NCBI RefSeq assembly: GCF_001570805.1
Contig: NZ_BCSJ01000003.1
Span: forward strand, 552,949-616,948
Length of the DNA stretch: 64,000 bases
Direction of reading: 5' to 3'
Origin: Brevibacterium epidermidis NBRC 14811
GTDB lineage: Bacteria; Actinomycetota; Actinomycetes; Actinomycetales; Brevibacteriaceae
Shown here: positions 15,443-23,985 of the stretch, piece after piece
Numbering within the stretch: the first letter of the stretch is position 1
How the letters are laid out: each line of letters starts with the position of its first letter
Notes under the pieces: generated by a model
What the model saw: the letters and a program-made list of their open reading frames with translations, nothing else
What the model was told of the DNA's origin: nothing
Database searches by the model: none
Program-made: the position numbers and the translations under genes

Positions 15443-16324
15443 GTGCTCACACTGAAAGAGGTTTCCCTGCGCAAAGGGAAGCGGACATATCTGGACGAGG
15501 TGAGTTTCACCGCCGAGGCGGGCCGGATCACCGCAATCGTGGGAACCCGCTCGGCGGGCCGCACCGAACTGGTGCGCATCATCATGGGCCTCATCGCCGC
15601 TGATGAGGGCACGATCGAACTCGAGGACTTCGAACTCGACTTCGGCGACCGGCAGAACTTCGGCTATCTGCCCGCGGAACGCGGCGGATACCCGAACATG
15701 CGCGTGCTCGACCAGATTGTCTACCTCGCCCGCCTGCACGGGATCACCCTGGGCGCGGCCGAACGGAATGCGCTGACCCTGCTCGGCCACCTCGAGCTCG
15801 CCGACCGCGGCTACGCACCGTTGAAGAACCTCTCCGGGGCCGAGATCGCCCGCGTCGACATCGCCGCGACACTGGCCGCCGACCCGGACGTCGTCGTCAT
15901 CGACGATGCCTTCGCCGGCCTCGACGCGGCTTCGCTGCGTCTGGTCACGTCCCTTCTGCGGGCCCACGCATCATCGGGAGTGCCCGTCATCCTGGCCACC
16001 GACGACTGGGAGGCCGCACAGACCTTCGCCGACGACGTCATCATCCTCAACCAGGGCAAGGTGACCGCTTCGGGCAGCGTCGAGAAGTTGCTCGGTGAGC
16101 CGCATTACCGAGTCGAGACAGCCGACACCGAGGCGGCCGCCTCGGCGCTGAAATCCCGGAAGGGAATCAGCGACGTCAAGACCGCCGGACGCGAAGACTC
16201 CGCGGTGAGCTTCAGCGCCGACGATGCGAAGACAGCCGCCGCTGCCGTGGCCGAGCTGAAGAATGTGAAGAACTTCGAAAGTGTCCGCCCGACACTGGCC
16301 GAGCAGTACAAGGAGGCTCTGTAA
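15443..16324 (+). CDS. NatA-like ABC ATPase with non-canonical catalytic motifs
   Basis: ABC-type ATPase subunit of 293 residues with NatA-like landmarks (GYLPAERGGYPNM, then LDQIVYLARLHG) and a DUF4162-like C-terminus, paired with the membrane protein downstream. Every nucleotide-handling motif is altered. Walker A reads GTRSAGRTE with Arg40 in place of Lys. The signature reads LSGAE. Walker B reads VVVIDDAFAGLD, with Asp155 at the catalytic Glu position. The switch residue after ILAT is Asp187, not His. Either ATP turnover is very slow or the subunit is regulatory. The GTG start at 15443 has AAAGGA before it. The reading frame is intact and long, so this is not simple decay. Confidence 0.85.
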   Translation: MLTLKEVSLRKGKRTYLDEVSFTAEAGRITAIVGTRSAGRTELVRIIMGLIAADEGTIELEDFELDFGDRQNFGYLPAERGGYPNMRVLDQIVYLARLHGITLGAAERNALTLLGHLELADRGYAPLKNLSGAEIARVDIAATLAADPDVVVIDDAFAGLDAASLRLVTSLLRAHASSGVPVILATDDWEAAQTFADDVIILNQGKVTASGSVEKLLGEPHYRVETADTEAAASALKSRKGISDVKTAGREDSAVSFSADDAKTAAAAVAELKNVKNFESVRPTLAEQYKEAL

Positions 16325-17940
16325 TGGCGCGCAAAGACAACGGTGCGAACGACGAGTCCCCGGAACCGCTCGTGTCCAAGGGCACGGCCGGCGAAGGCAT
16401 CGACGACCTCGGTGTGCCCGTCGATGACGAAGTGATCGAAGACGAGACCACCGCCGACGAAGCCGAGTCGGATGACGAGGCGACCGCGACTGGTGCGTCA
16501 AAGGGATCGACCGCCACGGCGAAGAAGGAATCGGACGAATCCGGCGCCACCGACGGCCTCGACGACGTTCCCTTCGAACTCGCCGAGGACACCCCCGACC
16601 CCGACGAACTGCCGGAGACCGGGCTGGTCTCGGAATTCGTCGACGTCGGCAACCGCCAGGCCGCGTGGCTCGTGTCGAACCGTGAGAGCACCACGGCCAT
16701 GCGCAGCCCGTACTTCCTGGTCACCGCCGCCGTGATTATCCTCGGCGTGCTGGCCGCCATCATCTCCGGAATCGTCGCCGACGTGCAGAAGGACTCCGGA
16801 ACACCGACCATGGCGATGGTCGGTGTCGGCGAACAAGCGCAGATGTACGAACAGCAGCTGGGTGTGAAGATCACCGATGCCAAGGATGCGCCGGCGGCTG
16901 AGAAGCTCGTGCGTGAGGGCAAGGTCGACGCCGCATTCATCCAGGACCCGAGCGGTCAGGGACAGCCGACGATCATCGCTCTGGACAAGCAGCCCGACGC
17001 ATTGCTCGAGAAGCTCGCTCCGAAGACCGAGGCGACGCTGCTCAAGACACCGGCTGTTGACAGCACCGTGGCCACCCCGCTGCTGTGGGGAATGGTCGCA
17101 CTGTCACTTCTCGTCGTCGCCACCCTGGGCACTGCTCTGTACCAGAACCTGCGTCTCGAGAAGCGCAACCGGATCACCGAGATCATCGCTGCCACGATCC
17201 CGCCGCGGGCCTCGGCCTCGGGCCGGATCACCGGCATGCTGACCCTGGTCATCGTCCAACTCGTGGTGGCGGCCGTCATCACCGAACTCGGCCTATCGCT
17301 GTCAGGCAAGACGTCACTGGCCTTCGCCATGCTGCCGGGTCTCGGCTGGTTCGCGCTGGCCCTGCTGCTCACCGCTTGGTCGGTGTTCGCGCTGCTGGTC
17401 TGGGCGTCGACCGTTGTCGGGTCCAAGGCACGTGCTACCTTCCTCACGATCATCGGCGTCATCACCGTGGCGGGCTTCTTCGCCCCGGTCCTCATCGGCC
17501 CCTCGGGCACCGTAGCGAAGGTGCTGTCGTGGACGCCGTTCACCTCGCCGCTGGGCATCGCCGGCCGCTCCTTCGCCGGTCAGACCGAATGGTGGGAGGG
17601 CCTCGTCGCCGCCGGCATCGCTCTGGTCCTCGCTGTCATCCTCCACGCTCTGGCCTCGGGTGCGTACGTGCGCTCGGTGCTGTCGGGAGGCGGACGCGGC
17701 GGCAAGACCGTGAAGATGAGCAAGCGCGCTCAGAAGGTCGGAGCCGTCGCCTCTTCGAAGGGCTCGGCGAAGTCGGACTCGGACGCTGATGACACCGATG
17801 ATGCCGATTCGGACGACGACGCAGAGTCAACGGACGAGAAGAAGTCGACGGCCGCCTCGGCGAAGAAATCGGACGCAAAGGCGAAAGCAAAGGACGAAGA
17901 GGACGCGAAGTCGGCGGATGATTCCCGCGACGACAAGTGA
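16324..17940 (+). CDS. ABC-2/NatB-like permease with long acidic tails
   Basis: Membrane protein of 538 residues starting on the last base of the preceding ABC gene. Residues 1-110 and about 460-538 are low-complexity, rich in Asp, Glu, Ala and Lys, and probably disordered. Between them, one membrane segment follows ESTTAMRSPYF, then an extracytoplasmic domain of about 100 residues, then about five more membrane segments. LEKRNRITEIIAATIPPR after the second segment matches the NatB/ABC-2 coupling region. NatAB pairs export Na+, and others move peptides or antibiotics; substrate unknown here. The highly charged tails are unusual for the family. Its stop overlaps the GTG start of the methyltransferase. 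Confidence 0.78.
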   Translation: MARKDNGANDESPEPLVSKGTAGEGIDDLGVPVDDEVIEDETTADEAESDDEATATGASKGSTATAKKESDESGATDGLDDVPFELAEDTPDPDELPETGLVSEFVDVGNRQAAWLVSNRESTTAMRSPYFLVTAAVIILGVLAAIISGIVADVQKDSGTPTMAMVGVGEQAQMYEQQLGVKITDAKDAPAAEKLVREGKVDAAFIQDPSGQGQPTIIALDKQPDALLEKLAPKTEATLLKTPAVDSTVATPLLWGMVALSLLVVATLGTALYQNLRLEKRNRITEIIAATIPPRASASGRITGMLTLVIVQLVVAAVITELGLSLSGKTSLAFAMLPGLGWFALALLLTAWSVFALLVWASTVVGSKARATFLTIIGVITVAGFFAPVLIGPSGTVAKVLSWTPFTSPLGIAGRSFAGQTEWWEGLVAAGIALVLAVILHALASGAYVRSVLSGGGRGGKTVKMSKRAQKVGAVASSKGSAKSDSDADDTDDADSDDDAESTDEKKSTAASAKKSDAKAKAKDEEDAKSADDSRDDK

Positions 17941-18566
17941 CCGAAAGCGCTGAACCACAGGTAGGGGTCGGTCCGTGGACCGGCCCCTGGCCTGTGGAAG
18001 AGCACTTCGATCCCGAGCTGCTGGCCGAGGGCGATCGGCGCAATGTCGTCGATAAGTATCGATATTGGAAGCACGACGCGATCGTTGCTGACCTCGATAC
18101 ATCTCGGCACGACTTCCATGTCGGAGTCGAGAACTGGCAGCACGACCTCAACATCGGTTCGGTCGTGCGCACCGCCAACGCCTTCAACGCCGCAGCCGTG
18201 CACATCGTCGGCAAACGCCGCTGGAACCGCCGCGGGGCGATGGTCACGGACAAGTACCAGCACGTCATCCATCATCCGAGTGTGGACGACCTGCTCAGCT
18301 GGTGCGCCGAGAACGACGTGCCGCTGCTGGGCATCGACAACTTCCCGGATTCCGTGCCGCTGGAGACCTACGACCTGCCCAAGCGCTGCCTGCTCCTGTT
18401 CGGGCAGGAAGGACCGGGGCTGAGTGAGGAAGCGCATGAGGCGAGTCGGGACGTGCTCTCGATCGCGCAGTTCGGTTCGACGCGGTCGATGAACGCCGCG
18501 GCCGCCGCAGCGATCACCATGCACTCCTGGATCCGTCGTCACGTGTACGACCAGCCCGTGAACTGA
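17937..18566 (+). CDS. TrmH/SpoU-family RNA 2'-O-methyltransferase
   Basis: SPOUT methyltransferase of 209 residues with the three family motifs: NIGSVVRTANAF (motif 1, from residue 72, with the catalytic Arg), LLLFGQEGPGLS (motif 2) and SIAQFGSTRSMNAAAAAAI (motif 3), which form the knotted S-adenosylmethionine site. It methylates a ribose 2'-OH in tRNA or rRNA; the exact nucleotide cannot be told. The GTG start shares bases with the permease TGA (GTGA), so all three genes from 15443 form one operon. Two hairpins end it downstream. Confidence 0.88.
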   Translation: MTESAEPQVGVGPWTGPWPVEEHFDPELLAEGDRRNVVDKYRYWKHDAIVADLDTSRHDFHVGVENWQHDLNIGSVVRTANAFNAAAVHIVGKRRWNRRGAMVTDKYQHVIHHPSVDDLLSWCAENDVPLLGIDNFPDSVPLETYDLPKRCLLLFGQEGPGLSEEAHEASRDVLSIAQFGSTRSMNAAAAAAITMHSWIRRHVYDQPVN

Positions 18567-18649
18567 TCAGTTCGCCCCGTGGCGGCGGTCTCCGCGCAGA
18601 CGCTCCCGTTTGTGCGGAATCGACCTTGCCACACAGACCGCGGACACGA

Positions 18650-18697
18650 AGAAGCGCCGAGGCGGCACGATTACGATCGTGCCGCCTCGGCGCTTCT
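18650..18697. terminator. Bidirectional hairpin after the methyltransferase
   Basis: Perfect 22-bp arms (18650-18671 and 18676-18697) with a 4-base loop, containing the recurrent CCGAGGCGG and its complement. It lies between convergent genes (methyltransferase ending at 18566, acyl-CoA dehydrogenase ending at 18757), so it can stop transcripts from either side. Confidence 0.75.
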
Positions 18698-18706
18698 GTG
18701 CTGCCG

Positions 18707-18750
18707 GACCGGATCGCTCAGGTTCTCAGCGGAACCCGAGCGATCCGGTC
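18707..18750. terminator. Second convergent-gene hairpin
   Basis: Outer 13-bp and inner 5-bp stems separated by one A/C mismatch, with a 6-base loop TCAGCG. It sits directly beyond the acyl-CoA dehydrogenase stop (18757) and is probably that gene's own terminator. Confidence 0.7.
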
Positions 18751-18756
18751 GCTGCC

Positions 18757-19902
18757 TCAGCGGAGGTCGGCAGCCTGGGGCTCGATGAGTCCGCCCAGTT
18801 CGGCGAGCTCCGCGGTCAGCGAATCCGCGTCGTCGAAGGTGCGGGTCATGACCGTCAGGCGCTTGGCGTAGTGACCGATGGGGTATTCCATGGTCATGCC
18901 GATTCCGCCGTGCATCTGGATCGATTCCTGGCTGATGTTGCGAGCTGCCCGGTCGACGATGATCTTCGCAGCGATGACGTCGCGGTGGCGGTCCTTCTCG
19001 GCCCCGGGGACCTCGGAGGTCACGGCCAGACGCGAGTACAGCGCCATGCTGCGTGCGTACTCGAGCTCGGCGTAGAGGTCTGCGGCGCGGTGCTGCAGAG
19101 CCTGGTTCGCACCGATCGGAGCACCGAACTGCTCACGGGTCTTCAGGTACTCGGCGGTCATCGTCAGCGAGGCTTCGAGTGCACCGACGGCCTCGGCCAT
19201 GATCGCAGCGTTGCCCAGGTCGAGGACCTCGGACAGGACGGCGTTGGCATCGGCGGCGTCGAGGCGCTGAGCGGCGACACTGTCGAGCTTAAGGTTCGCG
19301 CTGCCCAGGCCATCGGCCTGGCGCTGAGCGACTCGGGTCAGACCTTCGGCATCGGCGGCGACGAGGTAGAGTCCCAGTTCGCCGTTCTGCGAAGCGGTCA
19401 CGACGAAGTGGTCGGCGACGTCTCCGCCGAGCACGTTGTTCTTCTCACCGGTGAGGGTGAAGCTGCCGTCGGCACCGGAGACCTGAGTCTGCGGGGCGTC
19501 GACGGCGTAGCGCAGTCCGGGCTCGAGCGCTGCGAGAGCGAGGAAGGTCTGGCCCTCTGCCACACCAGGCAGGATGGCCTGCTTCTGCTCTTCGCTGCCG
19601 CCGAGCAGGACGGCATTGGCGCCGAGGACTGCGGTCGCCAGGAACGGTTCGAGGACGAGCGAGCGCCCGAACGCCTCGGCGACCACGGCCACCTCGTTGA
19701 AGGTCATGTCCGCGCCGCCGTAGGACTCGGGGATTGCGAGACCGAGCAGTCCCATCTCGGCGAACGCCTGCCACTTCTCGCGGGAGATGCCCTCTTCGCT
19801 GCGAAGGATCTCTTCGCGCTTGGCGATGTCGTATTCGGTGCGCAGGTACTTGTTCAGTGTGCTGGCGAGTTCTTGCTGAATGTCGTTGAGTTCAAGATCC
19901 AT
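18757..19902 (-). CDS. Acyl-CoA dehydrogenase family protein (smaller partner)
   Basis: Acyl-CoA dehydrogenase-fold flavoprotein of 381 residues with LGLAIPESYGGADMTFNEVAVVAEAFG near the N-terminus, a central beta domain (GSFTLTGEKNNVLGG) and the C-terminal helical part with REQFGAPIG and QMHGGIGMTMEYPIGHYAKR. It is encoded 38 bp after a second acyl-CoA dehydrogenase of different subtype, the arrangement of alpha2-beta2 dehydrogenases such as mycobacterial FadE pairs and PimC/PimD. These oxidise CoA esters of sterol side chains or dicarboxylic acids. It may supply one half of a shared active site. The ATG at 19902 has AAGAAGGA upstream. Substrate unassigned. Confidence 0.85.
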   Translation of the reverse strand: MDLELNDIQQELASTLNKYLRTEYDIAKREEILRSEEGISREKWQAFAEMGLLGLAIPESYGGADMTFNEVAVVAEAFGRSLVLEPFLATAVLGANAVLLGGSEEQKQAILPGVAEGQTFLALAALEPGLRYAVDAPQTQVSGADGSFTLTGEKNNVLGGDVADHFVVTASQNGELGLYLVAADAEGLTRVAQRQADGLGSANLKLDSVAAQRLDAADANAVLSEVLDLGNAAIMAEAVGALEASLTMTAEYLKTREQFGAPIGANQALQHRAADLYAELEYARSMALYSRLAVTSEVPGAEKDRHRDVIAAKIIVDRAARNISQESIQMHGGIGMTMEYPIGHYAKRLTVMTRTFDDADSLTAELAELGGLIEPQAADLR

Positions 19903-19940
19903 GGTTGTCCTTCTTGGGAGATCGGATGAGCGTCGGTATC

Positions 19941-21134
19941 TCAGAGACCGAGCAATGCCTTCGAGATGATTCCGCGCTGCACCTCTGACGAACCGCCGTA
20001 GATGGTGACCTTGCGAGTGTTGAAGTAGGCGGGCAGCGCATCGACGGCGCCGTTGGGCAGGTCGGACAGACCCTGACCCTGCACGCGGTCGGAGACGAAG
20101 TCGAGGCCCTGCGGGCCCAGCACGTCGACGAGGAGTTCGGAGATGTCCTCCTGCAGCTGCGAGCCCTTGAGCTTGAGCACCGAGGAGCGCGGATCCGGCT
20201 TGTCGGACCCGGCGGCCTGGGTCGAGAGGATCCTCAGCTGGGTCATCTCGAGCGCGGTGAGCTCGGCTTCGATCTTCGTCAGACGAGCGGAGAACAGAGG
20301 ATCGTCGAGCAGTGTGCCGCGAGCGGTCTTCGTCACCGCGGCATAGGCCTTGGCGCGGGCGAGGTTGACCTTCGAGCCGCCGATGCGGGCGATTCCGGTG
20401 CGCTCGTTGCCGAGGAGGAACTTCGCGTACGTCCAGCCCTTGTTCTCTTCGCCGACGAGGTTCTCAACGGGCACCTCGACATTGTCGAAGAAGACTTCGT
20501 TGACCTCATGGCCGCCGTCGATGAGCTGGATCGGACGGACGGTGACGCCGGGGGTCTTCATGTCGATGAGCAGGAAGGAGATGCCGGCCTGCTTCTTCAC
20601 ATCCGGATCGGTGCGCACGAGGTTGAAGATCCAGTCGCCGTACTGGCCCAGGGTCGTCCAGGTCTTCTGGCCGTTGACGATGTACTTGTCGCCCTTGCGC
20701 ACCGCGGTGGTCTTGAGCGAAGCGAGGTCCGAACCGGCGTTGGGCTCGGAGAATCCCTGCGACCACCAGATGTCGATGTTCGCGGTGGCGGGCAGGAAGC
20801 GCTCCTTGATCTCCTGCGAACCGAAGGTCGCGATGACAGGACCGACCATGGAGACGTTGAACGCCAGCGGCTGCGGAACGCAGGCCAGCTGCATCTCTTC
20901 GAGCCAGATGTGACGCTGCACCGGAGTCCAGTCCTGGCCGCCCCATTCGACCGGCCAGTTCGGCACGGCATAGCCGTGCTGGTTGAGGATCCGCTGCGAG
21001 GTGACCATGTCTTCCTTGGTCAGCTCCTGGCCGGTGGCGACCTTGAGGCGGAGTTCCTCAGGGATCTCCGTGCGGTAGAACTGACGCATCTGCTGCGCGA
21101 AATCGCGCTCTTCCGCATTCAGTAGTGTGTCCAT
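19941..21134 (-). CDS. Acyl-CoA dehydrogenase family protein (larger partner)
   Basis: Acyl-CoA dehydrogenase of 397 residues with PNWPVEWGGQDWTPVQ, the flavin-contacting GFSEPNAGSDLASL, NGQKTWTTLGQYGDW and the C-terminal IYGGSSEVQRGIISK. The subtype matches PimC/FadE29-like large subunits that work with a second, smaller paralogue, here encoded directly downstream. Reaction: alpha,beta-dehydrogenation of an acyl-CoA, passing electrons to ETF. The ATG at 21134 is preceded by AAGGAG. A near-symmetrical 18-bp element overlaps the leader just upstream of that site. The two genes form a two-gene operon ending at the hairpins near 18.7 kb. Confidence 0.87.
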   Translation of the reverse strand: MDTLLNAEERDFAQQMRQFYRTEIPEELRLKVATGQELTKEDMVTSQRILNQHGYAVPNWPVEWGGQDWTPVQRHIWLEEMQLACVPQPLAFNVSMVGPVIATFGSQEIKERFLPATANIDIWWSQGFSEPNAGSDLASLKTTAVRKGDKYIVNGQKTWTTLGQYGDWIFNLVRTDPDVKKQAGISFLLIDMKTPGVTVRPIQLIDGGHEVNEVFFDNVEVPVENLVGEENKGWTYAKFLLGNERTGIARIGGSKVNLARAKAYAAVTKTARGTLLDDPLFSARLTKIEAELTALEMTQLRILSTQAAGSDKPDPRSSVLKLKGSQLQEDISELLVDVLGPQGLDFVSDRVQGQGLSDLPNGAVDALPAYFNTRKVTIYGGSSEVQRGIISKALLGL

Positions 21135-21143
21135 GTGAACTCC

Positions 21144-21161
21144 TTATAGATCGTTCAGTAA
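21144..21161 (-). promoter_or_regulatory. Imperfect 18-bp palindrome in the acyl-CoA dehydrogenase leader
   Basis: The top strand reads TTATAGATCGTTCAGTAA, which is symmetrical at TTA-NN-GA-N-CG-N-TC-NN-TAA. It lies immediately upstream of, and touches, the AAGGAG ribosome site of the dehydrogenase operon. Size and symmetry suit a TetR-type lipid-metabolism repressor. The regulator is not encoded next to it. Confidence 0.45.
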
Positions 21162-21438
21162 CTTTCCTCCAATGATACGGTCCGGTGTTCCGGCTCACAA
21201 GTGGGCAAAGACGGAGATCCTCGCCGAGGCGGCCCTCCGGTGGGGTCGGATGTTGATGTCACAATCGCCTAACTTTATTTCAGAAATGTATTACTACATC
21301 TATCGCGAGTGGTAATACTGTTTGTGGAATTTCTTCGGTGATTCCCAGACGTGAGCCTCTCCGGACCGAACCCCGTGCCGCTGGGGCTCCGCATTCCCCG
21401 CCGCAGTAGATCCCCAGGGGTACGGAAAGCTGAGTGAC
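21162..21438. promoter_or_regulatory. Divergent spacer before the first LuxR gene, with GTATTAC-N17-GTAATAC
   Basis: This 277-bp stretch turns AT-rich at about 21265-21340, unlike its surroundings, as expected of a promoter. A perfect dyad GTATTAC (21288-21294) and GTAATAC (21312-21318) is centred there with 24-bp repeat spacing. One copy of CCGAGGCGG lies at 21224. No small gene is visible. Confidence 0.4.
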
Positions 21439-23985
21439 GTGTCAGGCAGGACCACATACATCCCCCCGGTCGCACCCTCGCGCCGGCTCTACGGATATGA
21501 GTCCGAACTCTCGACGCTCGTCGACGCGCTCTCCGGGCAGCGTCATCTGGGTGCACTCATCATCGGCGCGGCGGGCGTCGGGAAGACCGCGTTGGTCAAC
21601 ACCGCACTCTCCCGTCTCGACCCCGATCTGTCGGTCACCCGTCTGCGCGGCTCGGAGAATGCGCGGGTCCGAAACCTCGGAATCTTCGAAATCCTGCTGT
21701 CACGGGAGGGCATCGACACGGACCTCCCGCCCGGCCGAGCACTGTCGGTGATCGGTGATCTGTTCGAGCGCAGAGCCGCCGGAGGGCGCTGCCTGGTCGT
21801 CGTCGACAATGCCGATCTCGTCGACGATCATTCCCTCGCAGTGCTGGCCCAGCTGACGGATGCACGCAGGATCACGCTCGTCGTCGCCGCCGAATCCGCG
21901 CGCCCACCGGTCGATCTCATCGCCGGACTGTGGCTGGCCGGAAACGTCGTCAGGATCGATCTGGACGGTATCGACGAGGCGGACGCGGTGGCGATGATCA
22001 ACGGCATCGGACTCATGGAGACCGAGACGAGATCGGTCGCGGAGCTGACCGCTCTCGCCCATGGCAATCCGCGGCTGCTCGAGAGGCTGCTGTTCGGACG
22101 GAGCCGGACCAGCGGGGTCGAAACGGCGATCGCCCGGGTCGATCAGACCAGTCGCGAGGTCATCGAAACCGTCTCTCTCATCGAAGCGGTGCCCTATGAC
22201 GTGCTCGTCGGACTCACCAGTCCGCAGACGATCGACTCTCTGGCGGAGGATGGTCTGCTCTCGATTTCGAAGGGTCGAGGGGGAGAGGTGAGCATGCGCG
22301 AACCCGTCACGGCTGAGAATGTCCGCTCCGCGGTTCCGCCTTCTCGCAGTCTCGAGCTGCTCACCCGGTTCGATGCCGGAGCGGACCATTCGGTACTCCA
22401 TGGGAGCGCGCTCTTCGGCTACGTCTCGTGGTCGATCTCCTTGGGGCGGGTGCCGACTCCCAAGGAGGTGTTGGAAGCCGCCATGTGGGGAAACGCGCGC
22501 GGCAGGTACCTCGAAGCCGCGGACGTCATCCGCACCAGCGGCTATCGCGGTCCCGAACTCAACCTCGAGCTCGCCCGCTGCGAATGGGGAGCGGGCCGGC
22601 TCCGACAGGCCAGGGAGATCATCGACCCGCTCGTCTCCGAAGTGTGCTTGGACCCGGGGACGGCGTCGGGGGAATTTCTGTCCCGCCTCGCCGCTATGGA
22701 ACTGCGACTGACGGACCCACGGACTCCTGAGCGACTGCGGTTGGCCTGGGTCCGAGATCGACTGGAATCGCCGACCGACCTCGGTCGGCTCGACGCGACG
22801 CGTGCCCGATTCGACCTCAAAGGAGGTCGTATCGCCGCTGCTTGCGCTCTGGCCGAGAGCGTCTATCTCAACCATGCGAGCTCGGTGCGCCACCGTCTGC
22901 GCGCATGTGCGTTCCTCGGCGTGGCAGAAGTGATGTCCGGGCGGATCGAACTGGGACTGAGCTATATCGCGCAGGCCCGGCTGATGTTCGGACTTCCCGG
23001 ACCCGAATCGTTCGAACGGGAAGATGCCATCCCGCAGTTCTTCGTGGCGAATTTCATCGCCGGCAACTGGGCCGAGGCGCGGACGGCAATGGATGAACTG
23101 ACCTCCAGTCGGCGGCTGACCAGGCTGACGAACGCGCTCATCGACCTGCGCACCGGCAACGCGGCGAAAGCCCACTGCATCCTCGGCGAACTCAATCTCG
23201 GTGCCGACCCCTGCGACATCGTCGATATTGCGGGAATGGCCAGGTCGGCTATGTCTCTCTCGGCTGTGCTGACAGACCAGCGGACGGAGGTCGTCTCGAT
23301 CGCTGTCGACGAGGAGGCCGAAGCCAGTCGGCATTCGTGGTGGGCTTCATTCGAAGCCAGACTCTTCGATCTGCAGGCACTGGCGCAGACGTCGCCGGGG
23401 CCGGCAGCCCCACAACTCTATGAGCTCGGGGCCTGGGCAAAAGAACACGGTGCGCACACCCTTGCATGCCTGGCCTGGCTCGAGGCCGGTCGACTCGGGC
23501 ACGAACAGGCCATCGGCGGATTGTCCGCGTCGTCCGGCAGGGTCGACGGCTCCCTCGGTCGCCTGCTGCGCGCCGTGGCACATGCCTTCAGCACTGACGA
23601 TCTGCAGGCGCTCATCACCGCGGCCCGTGAGGCGCTGATCTTCGGCGCGGTCGTGCTCTGCGCCCAGCTCTCCGGCGAAGCCCGAAAACGCGCCGTTGCC
23701 TCAGGTGATGCTGCCGCCACCAAAGAAGCCCGGATCCTGCTGGGCCGGAGCCGGCGCGTGCTCGACTTCGATGCCGACGGCAAACGGTTCCACGCGAATC
23801 TGGGCGAGCTCGAGCACTCGATCATCACGGGTATCGTCGAGGGCCGAACGAGCTCAGAGATCGGAGATGAGCTGCACCTGTCGACCCGAACCGTCGAATG
23901 GCACCTCGGGCGCCTCTACCGCCGAGTGCATGTGGCCAATCGACAGGAGCTGCGAGAGGTGGTGACGGAATGGCTGAAGAGCTGA
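21439..23985 (+). CDS. Large LuxR-family regulator with AAA+ ATPase (LAL type), first of three
   Basis: Regulator of 848 residues: N-terminal NTPase with Walker A GAAGVGKT (43-50) and Walker B RCLVVVDNAD, a long middle region of helical TPR-like repeats, and a C-terminal LuxR helix-turn-helix (EGRTSSEIGDELHLSTRTVEWHLGRLY). This is the MalT/LAL plan, in which ATP and an inducer drive oligomerisation and DNA binding. Intact P-loop and Walker B suggest it binds ATP. The GTG at 21439 has GGAAAG upstream. The last 16 bases overlap the next regulator. Position before the polysaccharide locus suggests control of it, which is inference; the inducer is unknown. Confidence 0.88.
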   Translation: MSGRTTYIPPVAPSRRLYGYESELSTLVDALSGQRHLGALIIGAAGVGKTALVNTALSRLDPDLSVTRLRGSENARVRNLGIFEILLSREGIDTDLPPGRALSVIGDLFERRAAGGRCLVVVDNADLVDDHSLAVLAQLTDARRITLVVAAESARPPVDLIAGLWLAGNVVRIDLDGIDEADAVAMINGIGLMETETRSVAELTALAHGNPRLLERLLFGRSRTSGVETAIARVDQTSREVIETVSLIEAVPYDVLVGLTSPQTIDSLAEDGLLSISKGRGGEVSMREPVTAENVRSAVPPSRSLELLTRFDAGADHSVLHGSALFGYVSWSISLGRVPTPKEVLEAAMWGNARGRYLEAADVIRTSGYRGPELNLELARCEWGAGRLRQAREIIDPLVSEVCLDPGTASGEFLSRLAAMELRLTDPRTPERLRLAWVRDRLESPTDLGRLDATRARFDLKGGRIAAACALAESVYLNHASSVRHRLRACAFLGVAEVMSGRIELGLSYIAQARLMFGLPGPESFEREDAIPQFFVANFIAGNWAEARTAMDELTSSRRLTRLTNALIDLRTGNAAKAHCILGELNLGADPCDIVDIAGMARSAMSLSAVLTDQRTEVVSIAVDEEAEASRHSWWASFEARLFDLQALAQTSPGPAAPQLYELGAWAKEHGAHTLACLAWLEAGRLGHEQAIGGLSASSGRVDGSLGRLLRAVAHAFSTDDLQALITAAREALIFGAVVLCAQLSGEARKRAVASGDAAATKEARILLGRSRRVLDFDADGKRFHANLGELEHSIITGIVEGRTSSEIGDELHLSTRTVEWHLGRLYRRVHVANRQELREVVTEWLKS

